Below are positions 11,001-22,465 of a DNA stretch of 64,000 nt, in pieces. The stretch covers positions 310,001 through 374,000 of the forward strand of contig NADL03000027.1 in assembly GCA_002205965.3 (NCBI GenBank). Reading direction: 5' to 3'. The notes under the pieces are model-generated. The model was given only the letters and a program-made list of their open reading frames with translations. It was not told where the DNA came from and made no database searches. Positions within the stretch are counted from its first letter, which is position 1. Each line of letters begins with the position of its first letter. The stretch is from Kappaphycus alvarezii. Taxonomy: Eukaryota > Rhodophyta > Florideophyceae > Gigartinales > Solieriaceae. The position numbers and the translations under genes are program-made.

Positions 11001-14000
11001 GCGAATAAAGATGGTATCGTTCTATGTACCAACCTTTTTGCATTCATCGCTGGTACGAATACAGCACCTTTTGTTTCATCGCTTTTGTTGGAATATATAC
11101 CCTTAATTCAGCTTTCCACTCACATGTAAAGAAAAATTGTCCCACCCGTCAAAGATACTCATCACAAATTCAAATTTTCGTTCTCCTCCAAGTATGATCA
11201 ACAATATACCCGCACTTTTCCGCCCTTCTGAGACACCCAGACGAAGAATTTTCCCATCAATTAGTGTTACGAGTTTAATTCGTAGAAATATGCCCCGCAT
11301 CCCTGGCTAAGAGCCAATTATACATTATCAACCCAATTTCGTATGAGTGGGACTCTAAAATAGGTCCTTGGACCCCCTTCTAGCCTGTAAAAACTGGGTA
11401 ATCAAAATGATCGTTGCATATGGAGGTTTGAAGAGTCGCTGGTGTAAGTTTTTCAATAATGGTTGCATTGGACTAAAGACTTACTTCGATTATATATACA
11501 GGCGATTATATTTAGGAATTTTAAAGAATAAAGGAGATACCTTAATTTGCGGAATAAAAGCACTAATTTAAGTCTGCGAACTACTGGTCAGCCACAGAGT
11601 AGTTGAGAACCACATCTTAGTGGTGAATGTTTACGCTGACAGCGACTACAATCCTCCGACTTAGTTTATACCAATTTTTTAATGCCCGCATATTGATTTT
11701 TTCTTGGATAAAAAGAAGAAAAAAGAAGTAAAATGGATAAATGACTGTGAAAAAAAGAGGAGAACAAGAATAAGACAGAAAAACAGACAAAAAATAAAAA
11801 ACACAAAAAATACAGCACGATTAAAACTATTTATTTCCCCCTTTTCATACATACCCGTTATTAGCGAAAGTTTTGGTCATTATTTTCAGTCGGAATATTT
11901 ATTACTTTCATGAAGATCGGAATTTTTCTCCCTCATCATTCGGGGCCACGAGAGTGTAGATATTTGTCACGAAAACACCTACAGGGACTTTACACTTTCC
12001 GATTTTCCTTCATCGGTCAGCTTTTCACTGAATCCTAGAATCGCATGGAGATTTTTTATTTTTTTGAAAAATAAGTTTACTGCAAAAGTACAGAATAAAT
12101 CAATCTTTGTCTCCAAAATTGTAGACTACAATATTTACTCGAATTGTGTCCAGTCCAGTGATCTATTTATCATTTAAAACTTTTTCACTAGTATTCAGGA
12201 TGCTTATATACCTTCTTAAACTTCCTAACCCTAGCATTGATAACAGTCGCGTGCAATCATTTTAAAATAGGGGATAATACGACCAAGACCACTTTCTCGC
12301 ATGCTCTTTTAGTCTCGGAGAATACTTAAATAGAATAAGAGCCTCAGATAACGTAGTCTCTCAATAAATACCCACGAGGTTCAAGGATGAGTGTAGAAAA
12401 TTATTCGGTACTCTAGAGAAATGGTACAGTAAATATATTGATAAATAATAATATACTTGTCATATGATTTGTGGTCTAGGCAAAATTTCAAAATACTTGT
12501 ACCACCTTTTAACTGCAAATGCGATACCCCTTCATACGAGGGAAGCGAAATATACTTATAAATATTTTACTCAAATGATGAAACCAGGAACGAGTAAAAC
12601 TCTCCTTTGCGTCAAAATAAGATATCTAACTACTTGAACGAAATCTTGGGGAGCTATTAAATGTCCAATGGGCATTTTACTTATAATTTCATTGAAAGAC
12701 CCCTCGAACGTTTTTCAAGGTTGGCTACTCAGACACCATCTTATTGCTCCTTCGAAATAAAATAAGATCAAAACCTGAAATCTACTACAATGGAGTTCAA
12801 ACAAGTGATAATGATTACCTATTTCAGCAGGAAGTTGATACCTAATGTAAAGTTTTAGAAAAAGGAGAAAACAAGGCCTTTTAGATGTTAAAAAATTGCC
12901 TTTTAATTCCCCGTCCGAGAATCATCCCGTTATCTGTAACGATATTGCGTAAACTTTATTTTCAAGACAAGCACGTTACATTAGCCATGTAGGCACTGCT
13001 CGAATTTGTCTCATTATAAAGAACAATCTAATAAGAGCTAAATATTCTTTTGGCGAAGCCTAACATGCTCAGCCCTGAAAGAAATTTCCTGCAGATGTGG
13101 GATCTATTTTATCCCAGTGTTGCAAATTAAAGATAGTTTCCCTTGAGGTCAATTAATATCAACATACTGGGTTTGAAGATCCATTGAAAATCATAAAAAG
13201 TGTCTCACTCTTTCCATGCCAGTAAGCTTATAAACACATCAATCAACAGCTGCAGGGAGAAGAAAATTGCCTGAAGTTTTCGACAGGCGTAAACAGAGGT
13301 GGCGATGAAACGACTGATGAAGGTAAAGCTTCCGACCGTAATGAGGTAAATAATCTACATGGTTAATTCTTCTCGGAACCTTCCAAACTTGACATTTCTA
13401 GTCCGCCACTTGACAGTGATTTTAATCGTTTATATAGATCCATACTGGAACAAGCACTGATGATCCTATGGAGGGAAAACCATCAAATATACCAATGCCC
13501 AAAAACACATGTCAGACGCACTTTCCCCTAGCTCATAAGGAAGAAAGTGACTGTTAAATAATTTCTGCTGGTGTAGCGAGAAACGGTCTTGTAGCTTTAA
13601 AATTTAATTACTGCAATTTTCTAAATACTAATATTAAACTTTATTTTAGGGCATTTTCTTATACGGTAGTGCAAAGAAATAAGTTTTTTATAAAAGACGG
13701 GCTCATGCCTACTATATCCTTTTTGGAACGAGTTTCAAGGCAGTACTCACCTCTTTCTATTCAAATTTGGTTTAGTTTATGGGCATATTTAGCAGCTGAC
13801 TGAGAGATCTTCAAGATGAATGTGAGAAATAGGAATATTCTTTATGATAGCACTTTATCAGCCTTGCTTCTGACTTAAAATGTATCGCTAGGGAGAAATA
13901 AAAAAATCAAATTACAAGAGATAATTTCTCTCTTTAGGGAGCCAGAGACCAGAGATTTCCTGGAGAAAAGGTTCAGCTGAGCCCATCGCCTATTTTTTGG

Positions 14001-15965
14001 ATTCCTTTATCGATCTTAACTCTTTAAGAACTTTCGAAAATTACTTCTTTTGAGATAGAAGAGACACCAGAATCAAAAATTACAGCAAATGATTTGAAAT
14101 GGCTTTTTATGTCGATTCTCAGAAGCTATGGCAAGCTATTGCAACCAGAGATTTAGGACAGAGAATTAAGACTTTCAACTCTTGCTTGATGCATAAAATA
14201 TGGGTTACCAGGACATGATTTCTTAACAAAGTAATAAAGCAATGGAAAGATATTATAATGCGAAACTATGCAAAAATCTGAGTGATATTGCCCAAAAATG
14301 GGGTAAATTTTATACGCTAGAACAATATAGGTATTTTTTTTTCTCTGAAACACGCACTTAAAATTTGCAAGTTCTATTTAAATACTTCCTCAAATCTCGA
14401 CCGAGACAAAAAGAAAAGATATAGTTAATAATGCTGTAGAAAATAAAATATCTTATTTTATACCAATAACATATTGATGTTGCTTATATCAGATCAAAGC
14501 AAAGGTAAATTGAAATCAATTATGCACGCGATATTCTTGGAAAAGGAAAAGAAACACTATTTTAAATAATATTTACTCTAAAGTCTAACAGGATCTCCGC
14601 TCTCAGAACAACGATGAACAAGGAAAATTGACATGCGATATCATAGATATGTTCCATTAAGAATGAAAATAAATCTCCGGATCTATATGCAGCAGCCAAA
14701 ACGGTAAACAATGTTCTTCTTTGGAACTAAAGATTCGAACTGTAAGTATTATTTATTGTCTTGAAAATTATGAATTGAAATACGTAGGGCAGGAAACGTC
14801 AATACTAAATCAATGGGGCGAAACGTGCAGTAGGGACCTTTACCTCCGAAAAAACCTAGGAAAGACAGTGTTTTTTAAAAAAGTCGTAAATTTCACAACT
14901 AAAGGAAGTTGTGAAGCTCATACAAGATGAAAGTAGTATTCATGGAAACGTATACACAATTTTGCCGGAGATCAGTAACTAATCACTTTATAATGATTCT
15001 AAAAATTTCATCAAATTGAAGCGCTGTGATCACGCATACAAGATCTTATACTTATAGGAGAATTTAAATATAAACCTTCGACCTCAAAAATGTGACTTGG
15101 ACCTTAAAAATGTGACTTAGACCTTAAAAATGTGACTTAGACAGTTTTTACTATTTTCAGCAATGCCGCAGTCAATAAGATAATATCAATAGTATCTAAA
15201 TGAAATAAGTTAACATCCGAAAGCTATTTCTTCTAACAAAACATACTAGAATCCAAATTATGATTTACTTACACTAATTTCAGCTGGTTTTATCAATAAT
15301 ACAACCCGTAAGTGTGACTTAATGAAGATAGATATCAGTATTAAACGTACGAAAAAATTAAATTAAAAATTAAAATTCTGGCCTGAGTGACAGTAACCAA
15401 ATTTAAAGAGCATTTGTATGCTCATAGGATATTAACGTGTTTTGTAATATTCCAAATACCTATAAACTCAAATTTGATATTTTTCAATAGAATTAAAAAA
15501 CATTGACGATCCATCAATACTCGGTAGATCGCTGGACAAAAACTAGACAGAATGATTTGGGCAAAAACTCGACTGTTTTCTTTTCAAAGATACATAAAAA
15601 GTCTTGTGTGTACTTTTTGAGAGATTTAACTGTAGTAGGGTCCATTTCGATTTGATATTGGACTGTATCATCCTCAACATTGAAAAATGGACAAAGACTC
15701 GAAGTGTTCAGTTCTATCCATGTACAGATTTTTTACTTGCTTGGGATGAACATAGCGGAAATATATGCGTAGATTTGCTTTGGATGGAGAATTAACACGG
15801 CAAATGCAGTCTCCTTGGTAACTTCTAACATTAACGATGAGATTTGTTCACATTTTTACTCTTTACCCATTGTGGAGTCTTTAGGATATCCGACTAAGAA
15901 GGATTAACTTTTCGTGAATCTTTGACTCTTTTTAATTTAACCACATCTTTTGATAAATGAAACGG
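8021..15965. other. AT-rich desert, part 1, no confident gene
   Basis: Sequence becomes strongly AT-rich and full of stops. Scattered open frames exist: 8665-8922 minus (85 codons), 9652-10026 minus (124 codons) and 10647-11129 plus (160 codons, Leu/Ile/Lys-rich). None matches a family I know with confidence. The 9652-10026 frame contains VLFIPKPDQRRV, faintly like the start of a gypsy reverse transcriptase (VLFVPKPDG-x-R), so it may be a decayed retroelement. I see no RNA genes. Confidence 0.5.
15081..15140. repeat. three tandem copies of a 20 bp unit
   Basis: The unit ACCTTAAAAATGTGACTTAG is repeated three times head to tail. The second and third copies are identical and the first differs at two positions. 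It lies alone in AT-rich DNA. Confidence 0.95.
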
Positions 15966-16514
15966 TTATCCCAGCGAAATACCAAGAACGCTGTTGGGAT
16001 AACCCTGAGATTTTATAAGCAGTTGCAAGCCCTCTTTTCTTATCCCTGTCGTCCTAACTTCTTTTCTTCGACGAATCAACTCTTGTCCTTTGTTTGCGGC
16101 TGGCCTAGGTAGCTCCAGATTCGGAGGACACGGTGGTAGTATTCGCAGTGAAACTTCTCGGATCGGTGGCCTGCAACTAGAGGGCTCAGTAAGACCACTG
16201 CTTCGAGTTTCTCCATTTACAGTCGTGGTCCCACGGCAAGGATTGATGCACTGCTCGCCAATCTTGTTTATTCGATGTTCGCGGTGTGCCAGAAGAATCA
16301 AGGTCACCCTTCTCTCCACTTGCCCGATGATTTCGATGGAAGTTGTTGATGCGTAAGAGCCGGTCCTTGGATGCCTTGAATATCTGCACTGGGCGTTATC
16401 CCGTAGCATCAGGGTAAAACAAAATGTTATATCCCGCTTGGAATCGGAAATTAAGCCAAATCTTATAGAGATTTTGACCTTCTGTCGGATTGGAAAAACT
16501 CGCAGCACTGACAA
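15966..16514 (-). CDS. unidentified 182-codon ORF in a GC-richer island
   Basis: An uninterrupted frame of 182 codons in a 500 bp patch that is clearly GC-richer than its surroundings. It contains a PIRQKVKISIRFGLISDS start region, a His/Cys-containing HREHRINKIGEQC segment, and a Pro/Arg-rich C-terminus (PPCPPNLELPRPAANKGQEL). It may be a fragment of a retroelement gag region, given the base composition and position, but no motif proves it. The start used is simply the most upstream in frame. Confidence 0.3.
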   Translation of the reverse strand: MSVLRVFPIRQKVKISIRFGLISDSKRDITFCFTLMLRDNAQCRYSRHPRTGSYASTTSIEIIGQVERRVTLILLAHREHRINKIGEQCINPCRGTTTVNGETRSSGLTEPSSCRPPIREVSLRILPPCPPNLELPRPAANKGQELIRRRKEVRTTGIRKEGLQLLIKSQGYPNSVLGISLG

Positions 16515-16752
16515 ACTTTTGTCGATATACCATGTGTTGAGCGTTGGCGCACACCAGATAGTCGAAGGATGAAATGGTTATACCCCCGGTCTCGTTGGAG
16601 CTTCAGAAAAGGGTTTATATAGACAGCTCAAAATTCCAAAATACCTTTAAAAAGTCTAAGATAAAATATTTTGATTAAAACAGTACGAAAAGTAATGAAA
16701 TCGCCAACTTTCCTCCCATGCCATCATCCGTACTTAAGCCGCGCAATAATTC

Positions 16753-17008
16753 GTGGCCAAAGGGAGAAATGTGGGGTGATTTAAATTTGAAAGATATGTT
16801 AGGTTGTGGCCGGAATTAGGGGAATTAGGGGAATTAGCCCGGGTTTAGGCCCGGGATATCGTACAGGCTGACAAGCTTTTGCGCACAGTGTATTTCCATC
16901 CTGTTCAACAATTTTGACAAGACTATTTTTGACATAACTCTCTTTTTTTAACAACCATATCTTTCAAATATAAGATCACCCCACATTTCGCCCCTTTTTC
17001 CCAGGCCA
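16753..17008. mobile_element. fold-back MITE of about 255 bp with 55-base inverted ends
   Basis: The left arm (16753-16806) and right arm (16951-17008) are reverse complements with few mismatches. Shared text includes GAAATGTGGGGTGAT and AAATTTGAAAGATATG. The loop holds a triple GGAATTAGG repeat at 16812-16836 and a small CCCGGGTTTAGGCCCGGG palindrome. No ORF is present. This is the shape of a miniature inverted-repeat element; I could not see a target-site duplication. Confidence 0.8.
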
Positions 17009-17099
17009 ACCTTGCGTATCTAAAAAAATTTCGTCGCTAATCTGTATGTACAATTTACAATTTAATGTACACAGTACTACAAATTTAGTTAGCATGACC

Positions 17100-18160
17100 A
17101 TCCCAAATTATTGAATGCTCAAAAAAGGTGCTACTGGGTGCTAATTTTCCGAATTTTTGTCCTTATCAGGACATCGGTATGGTCCGCACTTAATTGGAGA
17201 ATTGAATATTGATCTAGCTAACTCTGGTCCAATTGACCACTTAGGTTTAGTGATTCAGATTTTATATCCGCCTTACGTCGCTGCAGAAGAAGATTTGTGC
17301 AATTGCAGGAGAGAAAATTGCTACTTAATTGTAAAGCATCGACTGAAGTGCGCTGATGGAAGTAAAAAAAGAGAAAACAAATTCAAATGCATCAAGACAG
17401 AATCCTAATCTAGTGCTAGTCCGTGTAATTAGCGCGAAGTGCGGATCTTGACGCAGACTCTTTCCCAGAGCCAACCCTATCGAGAAGAGATTGCTGGAGG
17501 ATTACTCTGCTGTCTAGTCGATCAAGTTCGGAACCGCTGAGGTCTTGCTCGTGGTATTGTCTTCAAGTTGTGTCATCGGAGGTGCTGTATTGCGTGGTAT
17601 TGTGGTCAATTGTTGCTGCTGCTGTGTTTTCGTTGCTGTTGTACGTACTGTACCGTGCTGTACTGTAATGCGTCTAGGAGCACGTTTGTCTGGGTGTACT
17701 TCAAGCTTCAAGTTGGGGTGTATGTTGGACAGGGGCACCGAGGCCTCGTTGAAGACCCTACTGTTTGCGGTTATCACGGCATTCCTTACTGATATACTGT
17801 ATTTTCCTGTCGAGCAGGGACAAATGTGCCTGTATAAGCCGGGCCCACTGAAACTTTTCACTATGGCCAAGTTTGTACCCTCTGAAACATCGAAATGTAT
17901 ATTACCCATTCTGCCAGCGCTAAAGACGAGAAATTATATATTTACTATTTAACTTTACTTTCAACTGCTGCTGAAAGAATTTTTGATCACTTTCTCATAC
18001 GAATAAATAATTACTGACCTGCTCAACTGATTGAGGAAAAGAAACCAACATTCGAGATCGGTCTTAGGTGATAGGGACAAACGCTGCTTTCTGGAATGTT
18101 TTTAATCATTTCGACAATACTGTAATGTACGAGCTATATTTGTATTTACAGTGCTGAAGT
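17100..18160. other. mixed-composition region upstream of a gypsy-like gag
   Basis: Contains a 131-codon minus frame (17514-17909) with a Gln/Thr-rich middle, an 83-codon plus frame (17157-17408), and another GTACTGTAC cluster (17640-17672). No family is recognised. Part of it may be the leader or LTR of the gypsy-like fragment that follows, but I see no matching second LTR. Confidence 0.35.
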
Positions 18161-18164
18161 TTAT

Positions 18165-19807
18165 TTGTTTTCTAGGACGCGCCAGCCGCTTCTGGCCATA
18201 AGCATTTCGGCGCTCGCCTATATATATAGACGAAGTGCCGGATGCGCGCGACTAAACAGAGGCAACACAACGACCGACACCAATATAGTACTCTTGCGCA
18301 GGACTGAAACTCCCGGCGGCAGCGCGGTAGTGCTCGACGGCACTAACGATGTGCGCCAATTCTTCTTTTTCTATGAAAACGTCTTTGTGGCCTCTAGAAC
18401 AGACCACGAGAAAGCACTTGCTCTCCTTGGACACCTGGAAGGCGTGGCTTTCGATTTCTACTACGAGACATTCGCCTCGAATGGCGAATTCGAAGACGAG
18501 GCAAAAGACTACTCCATTATGAAGCAAAAATTCTTCGAGTTATTTTTCAATGAAGAAGATCCCCAAGAGGTCATCCGACAAGCTTTAGAAGTTGGACTCG
18601 ATATCAAAGACATTTCTGGCTCCCTGAAGGAGATGGATCGCCTTTCTGAGAAAGCCGAATTCGACAACATTAAAAGATTTGGACTTTTACACACTGCCGC
18701 CTGTCTTCACGAGGAGCTGCAGAATTTCTTGGCTTTCCGTGGACCACGAGATTACTCAAGCATCAAACAGGGCTCTAAGAGACTTCCACTCGAATCGCCT
18801 GACGTTTATTGGCCCTTCAATCCGAGTCTCAGACGTCCCACCAGCCAAGTTGTTAGTTCGTCCGGACTCCTGTTCCAGAAACATCGAGAACAAGGTGGAC
18901 GCTCTAGATGAGGATCTCTCCAGACTTCCATTGTTTTAAAAAAATATGAAGAGGATAACGGTGCAGGATCTTCGCCGGCACAACAAAGGGACAACAAAGT
19001 CCATCCGTGCTCTTATTGCAACGAACTAGGTCACAACTACATGAAATACGAGAAGAACCCCCCCCGCATTACGCGCTGCTCTTATTTTTGAAATATCGGT
19101 CATTCAGAAACCACTTTTTGGTCTGCCGTTAGGGACAGGTCTTCCGGAGCTCACGATAAAAACGAGAAGTACGAAAATGGAAAAGACGGTCAGGTTAGTG
19201 TAGTCTGTGAAAGCGATTCAGACACCGATTTTGCTATCTAAGAAGTAGTGAATGCAACAAAAGAACATTCGAGGGCGAGGCCTTACCAAAAAAGCCACGC
19301 CAAGGAAACCACGAGGGGATTACGATATCACATCTCGTGAATAACCCGCAGCGAGCCAGAGTTATTCCCGCAGTCCCTCCGGTAGAAGAATTCCGTAATT
19401 TTAATCGCAGGAGGAAGCCGAAAAATAACAACCGCGCGAAAAAGAACTCGAACAAAATCCAAGAGTACGTGGGCAAATACGAAGTCGTGTCGGAACTTGC
19501 GAATGCCAACTGCGGTCTGACGTGTGACCGGCTCCTTCGTGGCGGTGCGGATGGGGCTACCAAGATAATGCGCCGTTTGCTCGGGAAGCAGTCAGTACCC
19601 CGCGTCGCAGTCGTGTCCGACCAAGAGTCTCGCATATTACGCGTCGTACAACTTAAGGTTTATGGCACTAACGTTTGGGAATTACTAGACTCTAGGGCAG
19701 TACCCAAAGTGATGTCCGCTATCTTCTCTCAAAGCTTATTTCTATCGCCGAATTTTACGTCAAGGAAGATAACAGTGGCTAATGGAGAAAGTTCATCTTG
19801 TGTGTGA
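18165..19807 (+). pseudogene. gypsy-like retrotransposon gag and protease fragment
   Basis: The first frame (18165-18911) has the gag signature VVLDGTNDVRQFFFFYENVF, LLGHLEGVAFDFYYETF, and a helical capsid-like region to about 18760. After frame breaks come remnants of two CCHC knuckles (CSYCNELGHNYMKYE, where the last Cys is Tyr, and a second with a stop) near 19010-19110. The frame 19337-19807 has KYEVVSELANANCGLTCDRL, a segment preceding retroviral-type proteases in such elements, then WELLDSRAVPKVMS. There the catalytic DSG is DSR, so the protease is dead. Reverse transcriptase and integrase are absent: repeat A begins immediately at 19,807. The first frame has no good ATG at its left coordinate. 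Confidence 0.75.
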
Positions 19808-20350
19808 GCGGATTCATTCATTAAAACATTTACCGCTAAATTGGGGGACACTTTTGAAATGATTTTCGTCACTTTCGAATATTTTTATCATGAAAATATT
19901 CGAAATAATCCCAACGTATTAAAAACTATAAAGCAGTACAATAAGTAACATTTTTAGTATAGTGGTCATATCTAGTGGACCACTGAAATAAACTGCTGGA
20001 ATTCTTACTTACATAATTTATTCTTTAAAAGTTGTGTTAAATTATTTTTATACATTATTAATGTAAAGAGACTCGAAGTATAGAAAAATTATTGTGAGAA
20101 AACAATCATATTAAGATATCTAGTTAAATTAAGCTTTCCAAATCTCACTGAGCGTCACATGATTACCTTAGGACAAATCCATGTAGATTAAAAATACTTA
20201 CATAATTGAAACAGAGCTTATTTATTTTACTAACTCTTTTAATTAGAATTCTGCGGTACATTTTAGTTGCGAAACGATTCATTTTCTTATAGAATCAACT
20301 TTGAAAATTAAAATCAAATAATTTCAGACAATTTTCACGTAGACGAGAAC

Positions 20351-20488
20351 TTAAATAAAATAGCACTAAAAACTATCTCTTCACTCTTCAAAAAAGTTTT
20401 TCTATTTCCTGAAGCCAGTAGCTAAAAGGCGAGTTGCTTGAATCGTTTCATCTTTTCCTTTTGAATGTACTTAATTATATAAGGCTGT
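20351..20488. repeat. identical tract 1 shared by repeats A and B
   Basis: 138 bases that I see as identical to 34,291-34,428, lying downstream of the conserved ORF's stop codon. Neighbouring sequence on both sides shows many differences. Confidence 0.85.
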
Positions 20489-20595
20489 TTTTACTACTAG
20501 GCTGAGCCTGTTGTTTTGATTCTAGCTAACACTACATAACAAAAATAAAATAGGGAAAACTTCGGTAGAATATACATAAGATAAAACAGTGTCTC

Positions 20596-20945
20596 TCATT
20601 TTTTTCGAGAAGTGCTTTTCGAGCTGCTTCCTGCGGCAGGTTCTTCCGACAATGTCAGAAAAAATCCCACAAGTTCGTACTTCACCTTTTTGTCTTCCAC
20701 ACGTTCTTGGTAATGATCTTAATAGACTCAACATTATATCCGTTCTTATTATATTGTTTTGTGATCCAAGCTTTTATTTGGTTTTTCAAGTTTTCTCTCC
20801 TTTCTGGAGGATTTTCTTCATGAAAAAAAAAACGTATTGAATGCGATTTACCATCTTGTCTCAGTCCTTTGTAGTATAAATAGTACCTCAGGAATGCATT
20901 ACCGCCTAGGATTTTTCGGTGCTCCTTTGAAGTTAGCTGAGACAT
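20596..20945 (-). CDS. conserved ORF of repeat family, copy A (one-base frame break)
   Basis: From ATG 20945 (MSQLTSKEHRK) the frame matches copy B at 34,886. It lost one base near 20,720 relative to B, after which the matching frame resumes to TGA 20596-20598. Shared parts include LRxDGKSHSIRF, KNQIKAWITKQYN, GYNVES and KKVKYELVGFFLTLSEEP. Differences between copies are mostly synonymous or conservative (E/Q, T/S, K/R, D/E, F/Y). The protein is lysine-rich with a basic Ser/Lys tail. I recognise no domain. Copy A is probably inactive because of the frame break, unless that is an assembly error. Confidence 0.6.
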
Positions 20946-21570
20946 AACTTGGACCAATTTTTTTTGAGTTTTGTCCCTTCCCAGAAGTTTAATTTTCACC
21001 TCAACTGAATAAACTTGAGTTAAGAAATGAGTTCAATTCTTTTTTTTAGCAAAGACCTAATTATGAATAATTTGGATTCGCATATTGCAGAGTACATTTA
21101 TATAGAGTAAAATTGGATTTTTTATGGTTCAATTTGAATACTCATTTGAAAAGAGTAATGAAATTGTAATGGTTTCCAGCTAAATATAAAAAACTAAAAT
21201 GAAACCAATATTTCTTAGACTGGAATGTACTTTCCGCAGAAACATAATTTACTGAGAAAGTCAGGACATTCATGGTGAACGTTTTTTTAAAAAATTGTTT
21301 TAATAGACAAAAGCTTTACACTACGCTCCGATATTTAGTACTCATATGTGAAAAAAGCCTTTTGTACTGACTTGAATCAGTCTGCATGTTACTTTTGCTA
21401 CAGAATTAGATAAAATGTGCATGCTTCTACTTCAAAGAAATTTTCAATTGAAAAGTGATTTCTGATTTTAAGTTACTAACACTAAGGTTGATAAAAATAT
21501 GTTACAATTAATAAAAAAAATCCAATGCGAAACAGTTATCTTTTCTTTGTTTCACATTTTCTTTCAATTT

Positions 21571-22465
21571 GAACTGTTTCGACCTACGCCTTAATTTCTG
21601 CTAAAAAATTGAAAAATTGCCGATATTTTTCTTACTAGAAAAATAGAATTGATAACCTAAAAGTTATGGTTTTGTTTCATGATTAATGTGAGTTTTAAAT
21701 TTTTTTGGCAACGTTTACATAAAGTAGATAAACCCATCTTGGATAAAGTAACTGAAATTTTTCATAAATTATCTCTTAGCAGTTGTTCAGGAGGTGAATA
21801 ACTCATTATGTTTTAATTCATTTGATGATAGACAATATTGAAATTTCTAACTCGAAAAATTTACATGATCATTGCAACTTAGCAGCTCTGTCTAGTATAA
21901 TTGTGATGAAATTCGTAGGCAATGCTGAGGGAGGTCATAATACTGAATTAACTCCTACCCTTTGAAATTTGGTTTGACAGTGTAAAACAGTTGGTGACTA
22001 AAACAGTTGGTGACTGAAACAGTAATGAAGGAATACTGTACGTAACATCAGAGTGATGGGTTGCAGTAAAGACCGACTTATTCGGAAGATTCAAACAGAA
22101 AGAAAAATACTTTCCAACCCTATTATGTTATATTGTAGTATGGTGCTGTACGTCTATCTACGCTGCTGCTGTACTCTAAGTGCACGCACTAGTATCATAT
22201 CTCTACACTGAAGCCACTGTGAGGATAAACTTCAATCCCCAAAGTAGTGGCACTTACAGAGTAAAATGGTAACTCTCGTTTTTAATAATTTGAGAAGGCA
22301 AAAACTATTTGTGGCACACGGTTGATTTAGATGTAGGTTCATACGTCAAAAATATCTGCGGTTACGCAGTTCCACATGCATTTTTGTTAATTTTTTGAAA
22401 TACTTGGAGTAAAAGTGAAAATTTCCACGTAATTTGCGGAACCGTGTGTCTCTCAATAACCAATT
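21571..22465. repeat. near-identical 895 bp tract shared by repeats A and B
   Basis: Base-by-base reading against 35,499-36,391 shows one substitution (ttaCgc versus ttGcgc in the GCGGTTACGCAG area) and one single-base indel in a C run. The flanks on both sides differ at many positions. The tract contains a 2.5-copy tandem repeat (AAACAGTTGGTGACT, about 21,985-22,022). No long ORF lies in it. Confidence 0.9.

Noticed and set aside
10647-11129. 160-codon plus-strand ORF in the AT-rich region
   Set aside because: Leu/Ile/Lys/Phe-rich as expected from AT-rich DNA, no domain, no second copy in the window.
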